Of a stretch of 64,000 nucleotides of DNA, positions 8,444 through 17,333 are shown one piece after another. Position 1 is the stretch's first letter; each line of letters opens with the position of its first letter. The notes beneath the pieces were generated by a model. It saw nothing but the letters and a program-made list of their open reading frames with translations. It was not told the origin of the DNA and made no database searches. The DNA is from Candidatus Latescibacterota bacterium (GTDB lineage: Bacteria > Latescibacterota > UBA2968 > UBA8231). The DNA is taken from the NCBI GenBank assembly GCA_022825185.1, contig JAJDYK010000006.1, forward strand, positions 1 to 64,000. The letters are read 5' to 3'. Made by a program: the position numbers and the translations under genes.

Positions 8444-9334
8444 ATGTCGCAGGCAATGGATAATTTGAGGGGCAGCTTGGTCGCCTTGGTGACGCCGATG
8501 ACGGCATCAGGAGCCATCGACTGGGCGGCGCTGGACGGCTTGGTGGATTGGCACTTGGAATCCGGGACGCACGGCATTGTGCCGGTGGGTACCACCGGCG
8601 AATCGGCCACGCTGACTCACGCCGAACACAAACAAGTGATCGAAGCCGTGGTGCGCCGGGTGAATGGCCGCGTGCCGGTGGTTGCAGGTACCGGTGCTAA
8701 CGCGACTGCCGAGGCCATCGAGTTCACTCGGGCGGCGCATGGCGATGGTGCCGACTACTGTCTGTCGGTGACGCCGTACTACAACAAGCCGACTCAGGAG
8801 GGCCTTTACCGGCACTATTGCGCCATTGCCGAGGCGGTGGATCTGCCGATGGTCCTCTACAATGTGCCGCCGCGCACGGCGTGCGACATGGAGGCCGCGA
8901 CTGTGGCCCGGTTGTCTGCTGTCGATTCGATTGTCGGCATCAAGGAAGCGTGTGGTGATCCTAGCCGCGTCGCCGAGATCAAGGCGCTGGTGTCTGACGA
9001 CTTTGTCTTGCTGTCTGGCGAGGACGCGCAGACGCTTACTATGGCGGGTTACGGAGCCGTCGGGGCGATTTCGGTGACCGCCAATGTCTTGCCAGCGGCC
9101 ATGGCCGAGTTCTGCCGAGCGTTTATCGACGGAGACGACAAGGCCCGTGCGTTGGATGCCAAGCTACAGCCGATTCACGCGGCCCTGTTCATGGAGACGA
9201 GCCCCATTCCGACCAAGTGGGCACTCAACGCTATGGGCAGGATTGACGTTGGTATTCGACTTCCACTGGTGGAATTAACGGAACCTGTGCAGATCGAATT
9301 ACGCAAACGACTGGAGACTTTGGGCGTGCTTTAA
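8444..9334 (+). CDS. dapA: 4-hydroxy-tetrahydrodipicolinate synthase / DapA-family aldolase
   Basis: The 296-residue TIM-barrel protein has the DHDPS/NAL signatures: 'GTTGESATL' (49-57), Y139 in LYNVPPRT and the Schiff-base K167 in VGIKEACGD. T50-T51 and Y113 (PYYNKP) complete the proton-relay pattern of true DapA, supporting condensation of pyruvate with aspartate semialdehyde in lysine and peptidoglycan biosynthesis. Members of the same family also act as N-acetylneuraminate lyase or keto-sugar-acid aldolase; with no other lysine genes nearby that remains possible. A 'caggggg' ribosome site precedes the ATG; a second ATG lies four codons in. Confidence 0.88.
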   Translation: MSQAMDNLRGSLVALVTPMTASGAIDWAALDGLVDWHLESGTHGIVPVGTTGESATLTHAEHKQVIEAVVRRVNGRVPVVAGTGANATAEAIEFTRAAHGDGADYCLSVTPYYNKPTQEGLYRHYCAIAEAVDLPMVLYNVPPRTACDMEAATVARLSAVDSIVGIKEACGDPSRVAEIKALVSDDFVLLSGEDAQTLTMAGYGAVGAISVTANVLPAAMAEFCRAFIDGDDKARALDAKLQPIHAALFMETSPIPTKWALNAMGRIDVGIRLPLVELTEPVQIELRKRLETLGVL

Positions 9335-9399
9335 CGAATTGTTGATGGCGGATTTTGGCGACGACTATCTAAACCCTTATCACAGAAAACTAGACACTA

Positions 9400-10065
9400 A
9401 TGTTACAAGCAGTGCTTTTCGATCTCGACGGAACACTGTTAGATAGGCTTAGCTGCCTTAGAGTGTATCTGTACGGTCAGGTCGAACGATTAACCAATGA
9501 CCTTCACGCTCTTCCATTTGGCGAATACATGGAGCGAGTAATCGAGTTGGACGCCTATGGCCACGCCGATAAGGGTGAGTTGTTTCGGCGTATTGAATGC
9601 GACTTTGCTCTCTCGCCCGGTACTTGGCAGAGGATATTGGACGATTTTCTGACCTACTTTCCCCATATATGCGTTCCGTTTCCCAAGACACATCAGACGC
9701 TCACCATACTCAGGCAACAAGGCTTGAAGATGGGGCTCATCACGAATGGGGCAGTTGATTCACAGCAACCGAAAATTGATGGTTTGGGGATCGCTCGCTA
9801 TTTCGACACCGTATTGATCTCGGAAGCCGAAGGGGTCGCCAAACCAGATGCGGAAATTTTCCGTCGGGCGACCGACAACTTGGGCGTCTCGCCAGATCAG
9901 GCTGTCATGATTGGCGACAATCCAGAGGCCGACGTTCGGAGTGCCAAGTCCTTTGGGATGAAAGCGATTTGGAAGCGAGATGACTACTGGGAAGCACCTG
10001 AGATTGTAGATGCAGTGATTGACGATCTCGATGAGTTGCCAAGCATAATACACAACCTCGCGTGA
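9400..10065 (+). CDS. HAD-superfamily hydrolase
   Basis: The 221-residue protein has all HAD motifs: FDLDGTLLD (D8 nucleophile, D10), LITNGA (motif II), K in 'AKPDAEIF' and MIGDNPEADV (motif IV). The helical cap between motifs I and II is of subclass IA type, as in phosphoglycolate phosphatase and YjjG-like nucleotidases. It would dephosphorylate a small metabolite in the cytoplasm. A weak promoter pair (TTGATG at 9342, TATCTA at 9366, 18-base spacer) lies upstream. It overlaps the extended frame of the next gene by 4 bases. Lower G+C than the adjoining dapA-family gene. Confidence 0.88.
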   Translation: MLQAVLFDLDGTLLDRLSCLRVYLYGQVERLTNDLHALPFGEYMERVIELDAYGHADKGELFRRIECDFALSPGTWQRILDDFLTYFPHICVPFPKTHQTLTILRQQGLKMGLITNGAVDSQQPKIDGLGIARYFDTVLISEAEGVAKPDAEIFRRATDNLGVSPDQAVMIGDNPEADVRSAKSFGMKAIWKRDDYWEAPEIVDAVIDDLDELPSIIHNLA

Positions 10066-10100
10066 GTTCATCCTGTGGCGAACACTTCCGCGAGAAGATT

Positions 10101-10586
10101 ATGCGAATCAGACTAGAAGAAGCATCCATTAGAGACGCCGAAACTATTCACCGACTTCAGGTTAAGTCATTCTTGCCACTGCTTCGCAAGTACCAAGATC
10201 ATGGAACGAATCCAGCTAATGAAGAGGTCAAACAAATTGTCAACAGATTAAAGCAACCGAACACTAGTTACTACTTCATCATCCTTGATGGTGTTCAAAT
10301 TGGGGCGATTAGGATTGTTTACAATGGCGAAACCAAGCGAGCAAGGATCAGTCCAATGTTTATCGTCCCAGAGCATCAGGGAAAGGGGTATGGTCAGGAG
10401 GTCATTATGCTTGTTGAGGACGTTGTTAATGCGGAGTACTGGGAACTTAAGACGATTCTACAAGAGGAGAGAAACTGTCATTTCTATGAGAAAATGGGCT
10501 ATAGAAAGACTGAGCTCACTCAAGAGGTCGACGACAGAATGACCATTGTTTCTTACAAAAAAAGAAAAAATAGGAGTGCTCCATGA
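10101..10586 (+). CDS. GNAT-family N-acetyltransferase
   Basis: From ATG 10101 the protein is 161 residues; the longer frame from 10062 adds 13 unlikely residues. It has the GNAT acetyl-CoA loop 'IVPEHQGKGYGQEVI' (Q-x-x-G-x-G) and the later 'NCHFYEKMGYRKT' strand. The acceptor substrate is unknown. Codon use is AT-rich with AGA and ATA codons, unlike most genes in the window, suggesting recent acquisition together with the neighbouring HAD and SGNH genes. Confidence 0.85.
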   Translation: MRIRLEEASIRDAETIHRLQVKSFLPLLRKYQDHGTNPANEEVKQIVNRLKQPNTSYYFIILDGVQIGAIRIVYNGETKRARISPMFIVPEHQGKGYGQEVIMLVEDVVNAEYWELKTILQEERNCHFYEKMGYRKTELTQEVDDRMTIVSYKKRKNRSAP

Positions 10587-10704
10587 TGATGCCGCTCGAC
10601 CAGTCACCGGATCGCGTCCGGGACCGCCTCCTTGAGTTCAGTCGGACACATGCATAGATCATAGCGGAGATGTGCGCTAGGTTTGCTGCACAGGTTCTAA
10701 CGAA

Positions 10705-11309
10705 ATGACACAGGATATAAGAATCTGCTTTATCGGCGATTCATTGGTTAATGGTACCGGTGACGAGGCGGCTCTCGGGTGGGCCGGGCGTCTGTGTGCG
10801 ATGGCTAATGCGAGCGATATACCTGTTCCTATTACAATCTTGGTATTCGGCGAAACACGAGCAAAGATATTCTGCTGCGCTGGGAGAGCGAATGCACTCT
10901 TCGATTGCCCGATTTCTGCGATGGTCGCATAGTCCTCTCATGTGGCGTCAATGATACGGTCATCGAGAATGGGAAAGTGCGCGTCAGTTCTGCGGAATCT
11001 TGCGCGAATGTCCGAGCGATTCTGGGCGGAGCCAAGCAATACACTGTGCTTATGGTTGGTCCGCCGCCCGTTCTTGACGACGAACAAAATGAGAGAATCG
11101 AAGACCTCTCGGTTGCTTTTGCCCGTGAGACACAAACGCTTGGAGTCCCGTACATTGACCTCTTTTCTGCACTTTGCTCGGATGATGCCTATAAACGGGA
11201 AGTGGAGAGGAACGACGGCGCTCATCCGAGAAATGAGGGCTATTCCAAGATGGCGCGTATTATAGGTTCATCGCCTAATTGGTGGTTTCATACTTTGGGG
11301 GAGTCGTAG
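10705..11309 (+). pseudogene. SGNH/GDSL-type lipase/esterase, frameshifted
   Basis: Two overlapping frames encode one protein. The first (10705-10932) has block I, CFIGDSLVNGTGDEA, with the nucleophile Ser. The second (read from about 10831 to 11309) continues with 'YNLGIRRNTSKDILLRWE', block III 'CGVNDT' and the catalytic DGAHPR near the C-terminus. Joining them needs a -1 shift around 10826-10832, as if one base were deleted. Total length of about 201 residues then matches the family. Either the gene is inactivated or there is an assembly error; no slippery homopolymer is obvious at the junction. Confidence 0.78.
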
Positions 11310-11334
11310 CCGTCTTTAAGAAAAAATTCACGGC

Positions 11335-12498
11335 CTAATCAATCCCCAATGCCTGATCAATCTCGGCTTGATAGCCTTCCAAGTCGCCGCGCTCGATCTC
11401 GGCCAAGCTCACTGGCCGGTTAAACCACTCCGACTCAAAGATTGCCATGCAGATCGCCTGCGAGCGATAGCCGTCTAGGCCATCGACTTCGGGCGTGCCC
11501 TGTCCTCGCACGGCATCGGCGAAATCCTTCAGCTCGGTTGAGATGGGATTTTCCACTCCTCTGGGGAAGAGCCGCTCTCGTTCGTCTTCTGTGAGGCTGT
11601 TCTGATAGGCTTCGATCAATGACTCGTTAGATGTGTTTTCGCCTGTACGCGTCCACAGCCCGCTTTCCCAGTCGATGCAGCCCTCGCTGCCGTAGAGGAC
11701 GCGCTTGCCGAAGTCCTGTCCCGGAGCGGAACCTTGCCAAGTCCACTGCACCACTGCGCCGCCGTCGAAGTCGATCAGCGCCATGGCGCAGTCCTCCACA
11801 TCCACCGGCCAAGCCCCCTCGCGCTCGACCGGCTCGTCGTAGCGATACGGCTCAAAGCTGTGCGCCCGCGCCACTACCTGCCGCGCTTCAGTCCCCAAGT
11901 GATAGCGGAACAGATCGGCAAAATGCACGCCTCCGTCGAGAATCCAACCGGCTCCGGCGTCGCGCTTGAAGTTGCGCCAACCCCACTTGCCCAATCGCAA
12001 GCCCGCTTCCAGCCAGTAGAAAGTGCGCGGCTGGCCGATCCTGCCGCTGGCCACCGCCCAAGATCTGGCTCGCTCCTGCGGCGAGCGGCGGTAGTTTTCC
12101 GCTACGGCGAGTTGGCAGCGGTTGTCCACGGCCGCATTGAGTATTTTGCGACCAGCGCGCAAGGTGATCGCCAGCGGCTTTTCGATGATCACGTGCTTGC
12201 CCGCCTCTAGGCAGGCAACGGCGAGGATGTGGTGTTGCGAGTGCAGAGCGCAGATGTCCACCGCGTCTAGGTCCTCCACGTGTGTGAGCATCCGCTCCAC
12301 GTCGGTATAGATCTCCGGTTTGTGCTCTTGGAACTCGGCGATCTCGTCGGCCCGCTGTTGCGCCTGCGTCTCCACCAAGTCGCAACAGGCCACCACCTGT
12401 ATATCGTCAATCCCGGCCTGTGCTAACTCCTCTAAGCCGCGCACGTGCGCCCCGGCCATGCCCCCACAACCCACGAGGGCCAACTGCAACTGTTCCAT
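11335..12498 (-). CDS. Gfo/Idh/MocA-family oxidoreductase
   Basis: The 387-residue protein begins with a Rossmann motif (ALVGCGGMAGAHVRG) and has the family signature EKPLAITLRAG around residue 110, followed by a C-terminal substrate domain containing 'DGGVHFADLFRYHLG'. These cytoplasmic NAD(P)-dependent enzymes oxidise or reduce sugars, inositols and their acids. Its start is 12 bases after the stop of the CocE-type hydrolase gene, so the two share a transcript. Substrate is unknown. Confidence 0.9.
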   Translation of the reverse strand: MEQLQLALVGCGGMAGAHVRGLEELAQAGIDDIQVVACCDLVETQAQQRADEIAEFQEHKPEIYTDVERMLTHVEDLDAVDICALHSQHHILAVACLEAGKHVIIEKPLAITLRAGRKILNAAVDNRCQLAVAENYRRSPQERARSWAVASGRIGQPRTFYWLEAGLRLGKWGWRNFKRDAGAGWILDGGVHFADLFRYHLGTEARQVVARAHSFEPYRYDEPVEREGAWPVDVEDCAMALIDFDGGAVVQWTWQGSAPGQDFGKRVLYGSEGCIDWESGLWTRTGENTSNESLIEAYQNSLTEDERERLFPRGVENPISTELKDFADAVRGQGTPEVDGLDGYRSQAICMAIFESEWFNRPVSLAEIERGDLEGYQAEIDQALGID

Positions 12499-12510
12499 TA
12501 TGCGTTTCTC

Positions 12511-14400
12511 CTAAGTTGGAATAATTGGTAACACCACGTGCGATGCCTGCGCCGCATTATGGTGAACTCTGTTGTTCGCTCCCTGACGTCGTCGCTCCTG
12601 GCCGATGGGGTCACCGGTGTTGGGATTGACGTCAAAGCGGGGGAAGTTTGAGCTAGAAATGTCGAGGCGGATTTGATGCCCGGCGGCAAACACATTGCTC
12701 GTCGGATAGAGGGTAATCGTCAGCTCGGCGACCTCGCCCGGCGTTAGCAGTTCGCCCTTTTCGCGCCCGTTGCGGTAGCGCAGGCGCGCGATGCTGTCGG
12801 TCAGGTTGAGCGCGTAGCCATGCGGATACCAGCGGCTCGGGGGATACCAGTCGATCAGCTTGGCGGTAAAGTCCGTATCCGGCGCTGACGACGAGACCCA
12901 CAACTGCACCTCAATCGGCCCGGTCACCTCCACGTCCTCGGCCAGCGGCTCAGTGGCAAAGACCAACACATCCGGTCGCGAGCCGAGCGGTAGATAGGGC
13001 GGCTCACAGCCGTAAAACTCCGGGCCCTCCGTCTGATTGAACCCGCCCGGCTCCATCAATTGCTCCACTCGCGCCCGCCACGGCGCATTGGCGGAAGTAC
13101 TCACGCCCGGCGGCAGCGGGCCGATCTCGGAAAGCGACGAGACATTGCCGCCAATGGAGGGCACCGGATTGGCCGGGTCGAAGCGATAGACTGTATCGCC
13201 GCCTTCTGTGGCTGGCTCTTCTGGCGACAAGGTGCCGTCGCCGTGCAGATAGTACTTGGTGTAGTTCGTCCGGGCTAGTGGCCACTCGGCCTCGTCGCGC
13301 CAATACCCACCGTGGAAAAGCCGACCGCTGCTGGTGCGATAGCCGCCGCCGCCGCCCATGGCGAAGATCCGCACGGGTGGTGCGCTCGCCTCGTCATTGT
13401 CAACTCCCTTGAGCGCCCGGTCGAAGTAGCGCAGATGCAGGTCGCGGAAGTCGTCCAATGCCGCGTCTTCGCCGAATTCTACGTCGCCGGCAAAGCTCTG
13501 CTCCAGAGTTTGCGTCCCGTGCGTCCACGGCCCCATGAGCATCCGCACCGGCCCTTGCTTGCGCGCCGTTAATCCCTCGTAGTTTTTGCACGTCGAGCGC
13601 GTGTACGAATCGTACCAGCCCCCGATGATCAGAGTCGGCACGTCTGGGAAGTCATCCCAAAAGAGCGCTGGCGCGTAACTGGGATGCTGCCAGTACTCGT
13701 CGTAGTCGGCCTTGGTCAGTAGGTCCAACGCCCACTGCTGGTAGGGTGGCACCAATTTGAGCTGGGTCTGTCCTTTGCGGAGCGGCATCCGCGCGAGCCA
13801 GTCGGCAAAGGCCGGCGCGCCTATGTTTAGAGCTGCGTCAACGGATGGGTCGGCTTTTAGCGCACGCTGGGTGTTGGCCGCAGAATGCCAAAACGCCCAC
13901 GCCAAAAATCGCAGTTCCAGCGCGCCGCCGTGCCGCACGGAAGACTCGTGCGCGTCGGCTCCGCTCATATTGACCACCATGGCCTTGAGGTTTGTTGGCC
14001 CCAACGCCGCCATGGCCGTCTGCGTCCAGCCCGACCACGAGGTCCCCCACGACCCCACCTTGCCGTTGCTCCACGGCTGCTGGTCGATCCACTGCAAGGT
14101 GTCGTACCCGTCCTCGGCCTCGGGCAGGAGGAAGTTCACATCTCCCTCGGACTGGAACGTGCCTCGGCAGTCTTGATAGACGGCCACGTACCCGCGCTGG
14201 GCGAAAAACCGGCCGTAGTTGCCGTTGCGCTCCACGTCGCTTTTGTCGTAGGGCGTGCGGTGGAAGACGGCGGGGAACTTGCCGGGCACTGGCTGGCCAT
14301 CGCGGGCGGGGAAGTACAGGTCGGTGGCCAAGCGGACGCCGTCGCGCATCTCCACCATTACATCGCGTTCTATCACTAAGTCGTAAAGGCCGTCGGCCAT
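12511..14400 (-). CDS. CocE/NonD-family hydrolase (X-Pro dipeptidyl-peptidase type)
   Basis: I place the start at 14400 (MADGLYDLVIERDVMVEMRD), because the 68 residues upstream in frame have no family similarity. The resulting 629 residues show the alpha/beta-hydrolase nucleophile GTSWSG (S121), the oxyanion YD pair near 51-52, a DxxxR-type 'QDCRGTFQSEG', and the C-terminal jelly roll of X-Pro peptidases ('PLAEDVEVTGPIEVQLWVSS', 'DTDFTAKLIDWYP', 'GHQIRLDISSSNFPRFDVNP'). Members hydrolyse cocaine-like esters, acyl-amino acids or glutaryl-cephalosporins, or release X-Pro dipeptides. No signal peptide is seen. Substrate is open. Confidence 0.9.
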   Translation of the reverse strand: MADGLYDLVIERDVMVEMRDGVRLATDLYFPARDGQPVPGKFPAVFHRTPYDKSDVERNGNYGRFFAQRGYVAVYQDCRGTFQSEGDVNFLLPEAEDGYDTLQWIDQQPWSNGKVGSWGTSWSGWTQTAMAALGPTNLKAMVVNMSGADAHESSVRHGGALELRFLAWAFWHSAANTQRALKADPSVDAALNIGAPAFADWLARMPLRKGQTQLKLVPPYQQWALDLLTKADYDEYWQHPSYAPALFWDDFPDVPTLIIGGWYDSYTRSTCKNYEGLTARKQGPVRMLMGPWTHGTQTLEQSFAGDVEFGEDAALDDFRDLHLRYFDRALKGVDNDEASAPPVRIFAMGGGGGYRTSSGRLFHGGYWRDEAEWPLARTNYTKYYLHGDGTLSPEEPATEGGDTVYRFDPANPVPSIGGNVSSLSEIGPLPPGVSTSANAPWRARVEQLMEPGGFNQTEGPEFYGCEPPYLPLGSRPDVLVFATEPLAEDVEVTGPIEVQLWVSSSAPDTDFTAKLIDWYPPSRWYPHGYALNLTDSIARLRYRNGREKGELLTPGEVAELTITLYPTSNVFAAGHQIRLDISSSNFPRFDVNPNTGDPIGQERRRQGANNRVHHNAAQASHVVLPIIPT

Positions 14401-14457
14401 AGCGTTATTCCTTGTTTTACTCTGGGGATCCCAGCCGCAAAAGATCGACTGGTTCCT

Positions 14458-14486
14458 TTGTGATCCCCCGACAATTTGGGTATCAT
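14458..14486 (+). promoter_or_regulatory. Promoter upstream of the histidine kinase
   Basis: TTGTGA at 14458-14463 and TATCAT at 14481-14486 are 17 bases apart in the divergent gap between the hydrolase and kinase genes. The kinase ATG is at 14576, preceded by 'gagga'. Confidence 0.45.
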
Positions 14487-14575
14487 AGTAGCCCGTAAAA
14501 AAATGACGCGCAACTAACGCCGGGTGTCTCCGTGCCCTGCGCGACTCGCCACGGCGAGCACTTGGCCGAGGAAGC

Positions 14576-15898
14576 ATGTCTCCGAGCATAGGGGATTGGA
14601 ACAAAGTGAAAAAAACTGTTGACGATCTGCAGCATCAAATCCAACTCATGCTGGCCATCTTTGACAGCATCAGCGACGGCGTGATCGTCGCCGATGAGCA
14701 TGGCAGCCTCACTTTTAATAAGAGTGCGGAACGCATTATCGGAGGGAAAGTGGATACGATCCTCCAACAACGGACGGAGGAGTACAGCATTTTCTATCCC
14801 GATAAAGTCACGCCCGTTCCAACTGAGGAACTACCGCTCGTGCGCGCCCTGCGCGGGGAGGCGACCGATGAGATGGAGATGTTCATCCGCACGGCGGCCA
14901 AGCCGGAGGGGGTCTATATCAGCACCAACGGCAGGCCCATCGCGTCGCCCGGCACCACGGCTCGCGGTGGGGTCGTCGTTTTTCGCGATGTGACGGAGAG
15001 AGTGCGGGCCGAAGAAGCCCTAGCCCAGGCCTTCGCGCAAGGCCGCCTAGAGGTCATGGATACGATCCTGCACAACATCGGCAATGCCATTACCAGCGTG
15101 GCCATCGGCGTCGGAACCCTGCAAGAACAGTTGGTGAACAATCAGCTAATCGAGCGATTGTCGGCCTTGTCAAAGACCGTTGAGGCGCATGAGGAGGATT
15201 GGGGCGACTATGTCCAGCGCGATCCGCAAGGCCAACAGGTGCGGCCGTTTCTGCTGGCTCTCGCCGCGGATTTCGTCGAGCAGAATCGGGAATTGATCCG
15301 CACGGTTGAACGCGTCAACAGCCAGACGAGCCACATCGTGGATATTGTCCGCGCGCAGCGGGGCTTTGACAGCAAAGCCATGACCAGCAAAGACGTCAAC
15401 CTGCGTCAGGCCATTTCCGGTGCCCTGAAAATCGTGCAAGACTCGTTTGCCAGCAGGAGCATTCAGACGCATGTGGACTGCGGCGATGCGCCCACAGAGG
15501 TTCGCATTCAGGAGAGCCAGTTTAATCAGATGCTGGTCAATCTGCTCAAGAATGCAATGGAAGCTATCGATGAGTTGAAGCGATCAGGTGGGCTCAAGGA
15601 GCCGCCGCGCATCGAGATTAGAGCCTGTATCCAGCAGGATTTTCTCGTCCTTGAGGTACAGGACAACGGCATTGGCATTGAGCAGAAAAACCTCAAAGCG
15701 ATCTTTGGCGCGGGTTATACGACGAAACGAGAAGGGAGCGGGCTGGGTCTCCATTCGGCGGCCAATTTTGTCACGAGCTCCGGGGGTAAAATTCAGCCCT
15801 TGAGCGACGGCTATGGCACCGGCACTACCATGCGCGTCTCGCTGCGGCTCGATTCCGCCGACCGCGATGGGGAAGCCACGTCGGAGCCCTCTGTCTGA
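14576..15898 (+). CDS. PAS-domain sensor histidine kinase (HNIGN-type H box)
   Basis: The 440-residue protein has no membrane segment. Residues 20-140 form a PAS domain ('IFDSISDGVIVADEHGSLTF', ending 'GVVVFRDVTERVRAEEAL'). The phospho-acceptor region is unusual: MDTILHNIGNAITSV with H166. The ATPase domain is complete: N box 'MLVNLLKNAMEAI', G1 'QDNGIGIEQKN', F box 'FGAGYTTKREGS', G2 'GSGLGLHS'. It would autophosphorylate in response to a cytoplasmic cue. No response regulator gene is next to it, so the partner is elsewhere. Remnants of another gene follow directly downstream. Confidence 0.9.
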   Translation: MSPSIGDWNKVKKTVDDLQHQIQLMLAIFDSISDGVIVADEHGSLTFNKSAERIIGGKVDTILQQRTEEYSIFYPDKVTPVPTEELPLVRALRGEATDEMEMFIRTAAKPEGVYISTNGRPIASPGTTARGGVVVFRDVTERVRAEEALAQAFAQGRLEVMDTILHNIGNAITSVAIGVGTLQEQLVNNQLIERLSALSKTVEAHEEDWGDYVQRDPQGQQVRPFLLALAADFVEQNRELIRTVERVNSQTSHIVDIVRAQRGFDSKAMTSKDVNLRQAISGALKIVQDSFASRSIQTHVDCGDAPTEVRIQESQFNQMLVNLLKNAMEAIDELKRSGGLKEPPRIEIRACIQQDFLVLEVQDNGIGIEQKNLKAIFGAGYTTKREGSGLGLHSAANFVTSSGGKIQPLSDGYGTGTTMRVSLRLDSADRDGEATSEPSV

Positions 15899-15990
15899 CA
15901 CGTGTCCAAAGAGGTTGAGAGCGAGCAGATGAAAGCCGAAATTTTGCGCTTGTGCGCCGAACTTGGCGGCGGCTGTGGCTGATGTGAACC

Positions 15991-16110
15991 GCTCCAGCTA
16001 TCTGCGAGCTTGGCCAGGCCCCTTGTATGGCCGGCCAAAGGGTAGGCCGAACGGCCCATTCCCAGTACACTGACTTCAAGGCCCGTGCGGCCGAGCGTTC
16101 GCTTTTCCAC
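15991..16110 (-). pseudogene. Aldo/keto reductase N-terminal fragment
   Basis: A GTG start at 16110, five bases after the stop of the sugar dehydrogenase, opens an aldo/keto reductase N-terminus: VEKRTLGRTGLEVSVLGMG. After about 30 residues the similarity ends and the frame runs into unrelated sequence that overlaps the end of the histidine kinase gene on the other strand. The left boundary given is approximate. About 250 residues of barrel are missing, so this is a deletion remnant of the last gene of a minus-strand operon. Confidence 0.65.
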
Positions 16111-16115
16111 CGTTT

Positions 16116-17243
16116 CTACTCCATCGGCACTAGCCGCAAAATCCGCCCTGGGTCTTCCACTGCGAGATAGATTGCGCCGTCCGGTCCGGTCTGCACGTCG
16201 CGCATCCGCGACTCGCCTTGGTATGCGATTTCGTCGTGTACTACTTCTGTGCCCGCCAAGCGAAGTCGGTGTAGGCGGTTGAAGCGCAGCGAGGTCACAA
16301 GCAGGTCGTTTTGCCAGTTGTCGAAGCGATCACCGGTGTAAAAATCAATGCCGCAGACTGCTATCGAAGGTACCCAATAGGTCTGCGGCTGCTCCATGCC
16401 GTCGGCATGGGTTTGGTCGGTAATGGGCGTGCCGTCGTAGTTGATGCCGTAGGTAATGGCCGGCCAGCCGTAGTTTAGGCCGCGCTGTACGAGGTTGAGC
16501 TCGTCGCCGCCCTTAGGGCCGTGCTCGGCTGCCCACAGTTGGTCGGTCTCTGGGTGCATGGCCATGCCTTGGGGGTTGCGGTGGCCGTAGGACCAGATCG
16601 ACGCAATGGCTCCGTTGCCGCCGACAAAGGGGTTGTCAGACGGGATGCCGCCATTGTCGTGCAAGCGGTGGATCTTGCCGTTGGGTAGTTTCACATTCTG
16701 GGCGAGGGGCCGCTGGCCGCGGTCGCCGATCGCATGGTACAGATAGCCTTCGCGGTCAAAGACGATGCGCGATCCGTAGTGGTGGGAGTGCCGAGTGTAG
16801 AATTGATCTGGGACGCGATGAATCACTTCTACATCGATCAGCTCTTCGCCTTGCAGTCGTCCGCGGCTGATGGCCGTATAGCTCAACATGCCGCCTAGCG
16901 GACCGGGCAGAGGGTCCGAGTAACTGAGGTAAATCCAGCCGGTCTCCGCGTATTGGGGGTGCAAGGTCACGTCCATCAGTCCGCCCTGTCCCTTGGCGAG
17001 CACCCTGGGCACGCCGTCGATGGGCGGTGAGACCGCGCCGTCGGTGCCGACGATGCGCAGTCGTCCCTCGCGCTCGGTGACCAACAAGCGTCCATCAGGC
17101 AGAAAAGCAAGGCCCCACGGCACGCCCAAGCCGGTGGCAAAGGTCTCGACGCGAAAAGTGTGTTCCTCGGATTGGACGATTTGTTGGGCCGCGGCGTTTG
17201 CTGCAAAAGCGAGAGTGCAAATCAGATAAATACTGTATCGCAT
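16116..17243 (-). CDS. PQQ-dependent aldose sugar dehydrogenase (YliI/sorbosone dehydrogenase family)
   Basis: The 375-residue protein has a signal peptide (cleavage near ANAAAQQ, residue 20) and the six-bladed propeller of soluble quinoprotein sugar dehydrogenases: 'GLGVPWGLAFLPDGRLLVTE' near the start, 'RHSHHYGSRIVFDREGYLY', 'GHRNPQGMAMHPET' and 'AAEHGPKGGDELN'. Such enzymes oxidise aldoses in the periplasm with PQQ and pass electrons to a cytochrome. A small cytochrome c is encoded 90 bases upstream on the same strand, a sensible redox partner. No PQQ biosynthesis genes are present in the window. Confidence 0.9.
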   Translation of the reverse strand: MRYSIYLICTLAFAANAAAQQIVQSEEHTFRVETFATGLGVPWGLAFLPDGRLLVTEREGRLRIVGTDGAVSPPIDGVPRVLAKGQGGLMDVTLHPQYAETGWIYLSYSDPLPGPLGGMLSYTAISRGRLQGEELIDVEVIHRVPDQFYTRHSHHYGSRIVFDREGYLYHAIGDRGQRPLAQNVKLPNGKIHRLHDNGGIPSDNPFVGGNGAIASIWSYGHRNPQGMAMHPETDQLWAAEHGPKGGDELNLVQRGLNYGWPAITYGINYDGTPITDQTHADGMEQPQTYWVPSIAVCGIDFYTGDRFDNWQNDLLVTSLRFNRLHRLRLAGTEVVHDEIAYQGESRMRDVQTGPDGAIYLAVEDPGRILRLVPME

Positions 17244-17333
17244 ATCTTTTTTTAAACCTTTGGTTGGATAGCTGTCCGATAAATGTCAATACCGTACGGA
17301 TTTCCTGGATCCACGGCGGCAGTCGGTGGGGGA

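Noticed and set aside
15902..15982. Small plus-strand frame of 26 codons after the kinase gene
   Set aside because: Too short and lacks homology; likely a remnant next to the deletion junction.
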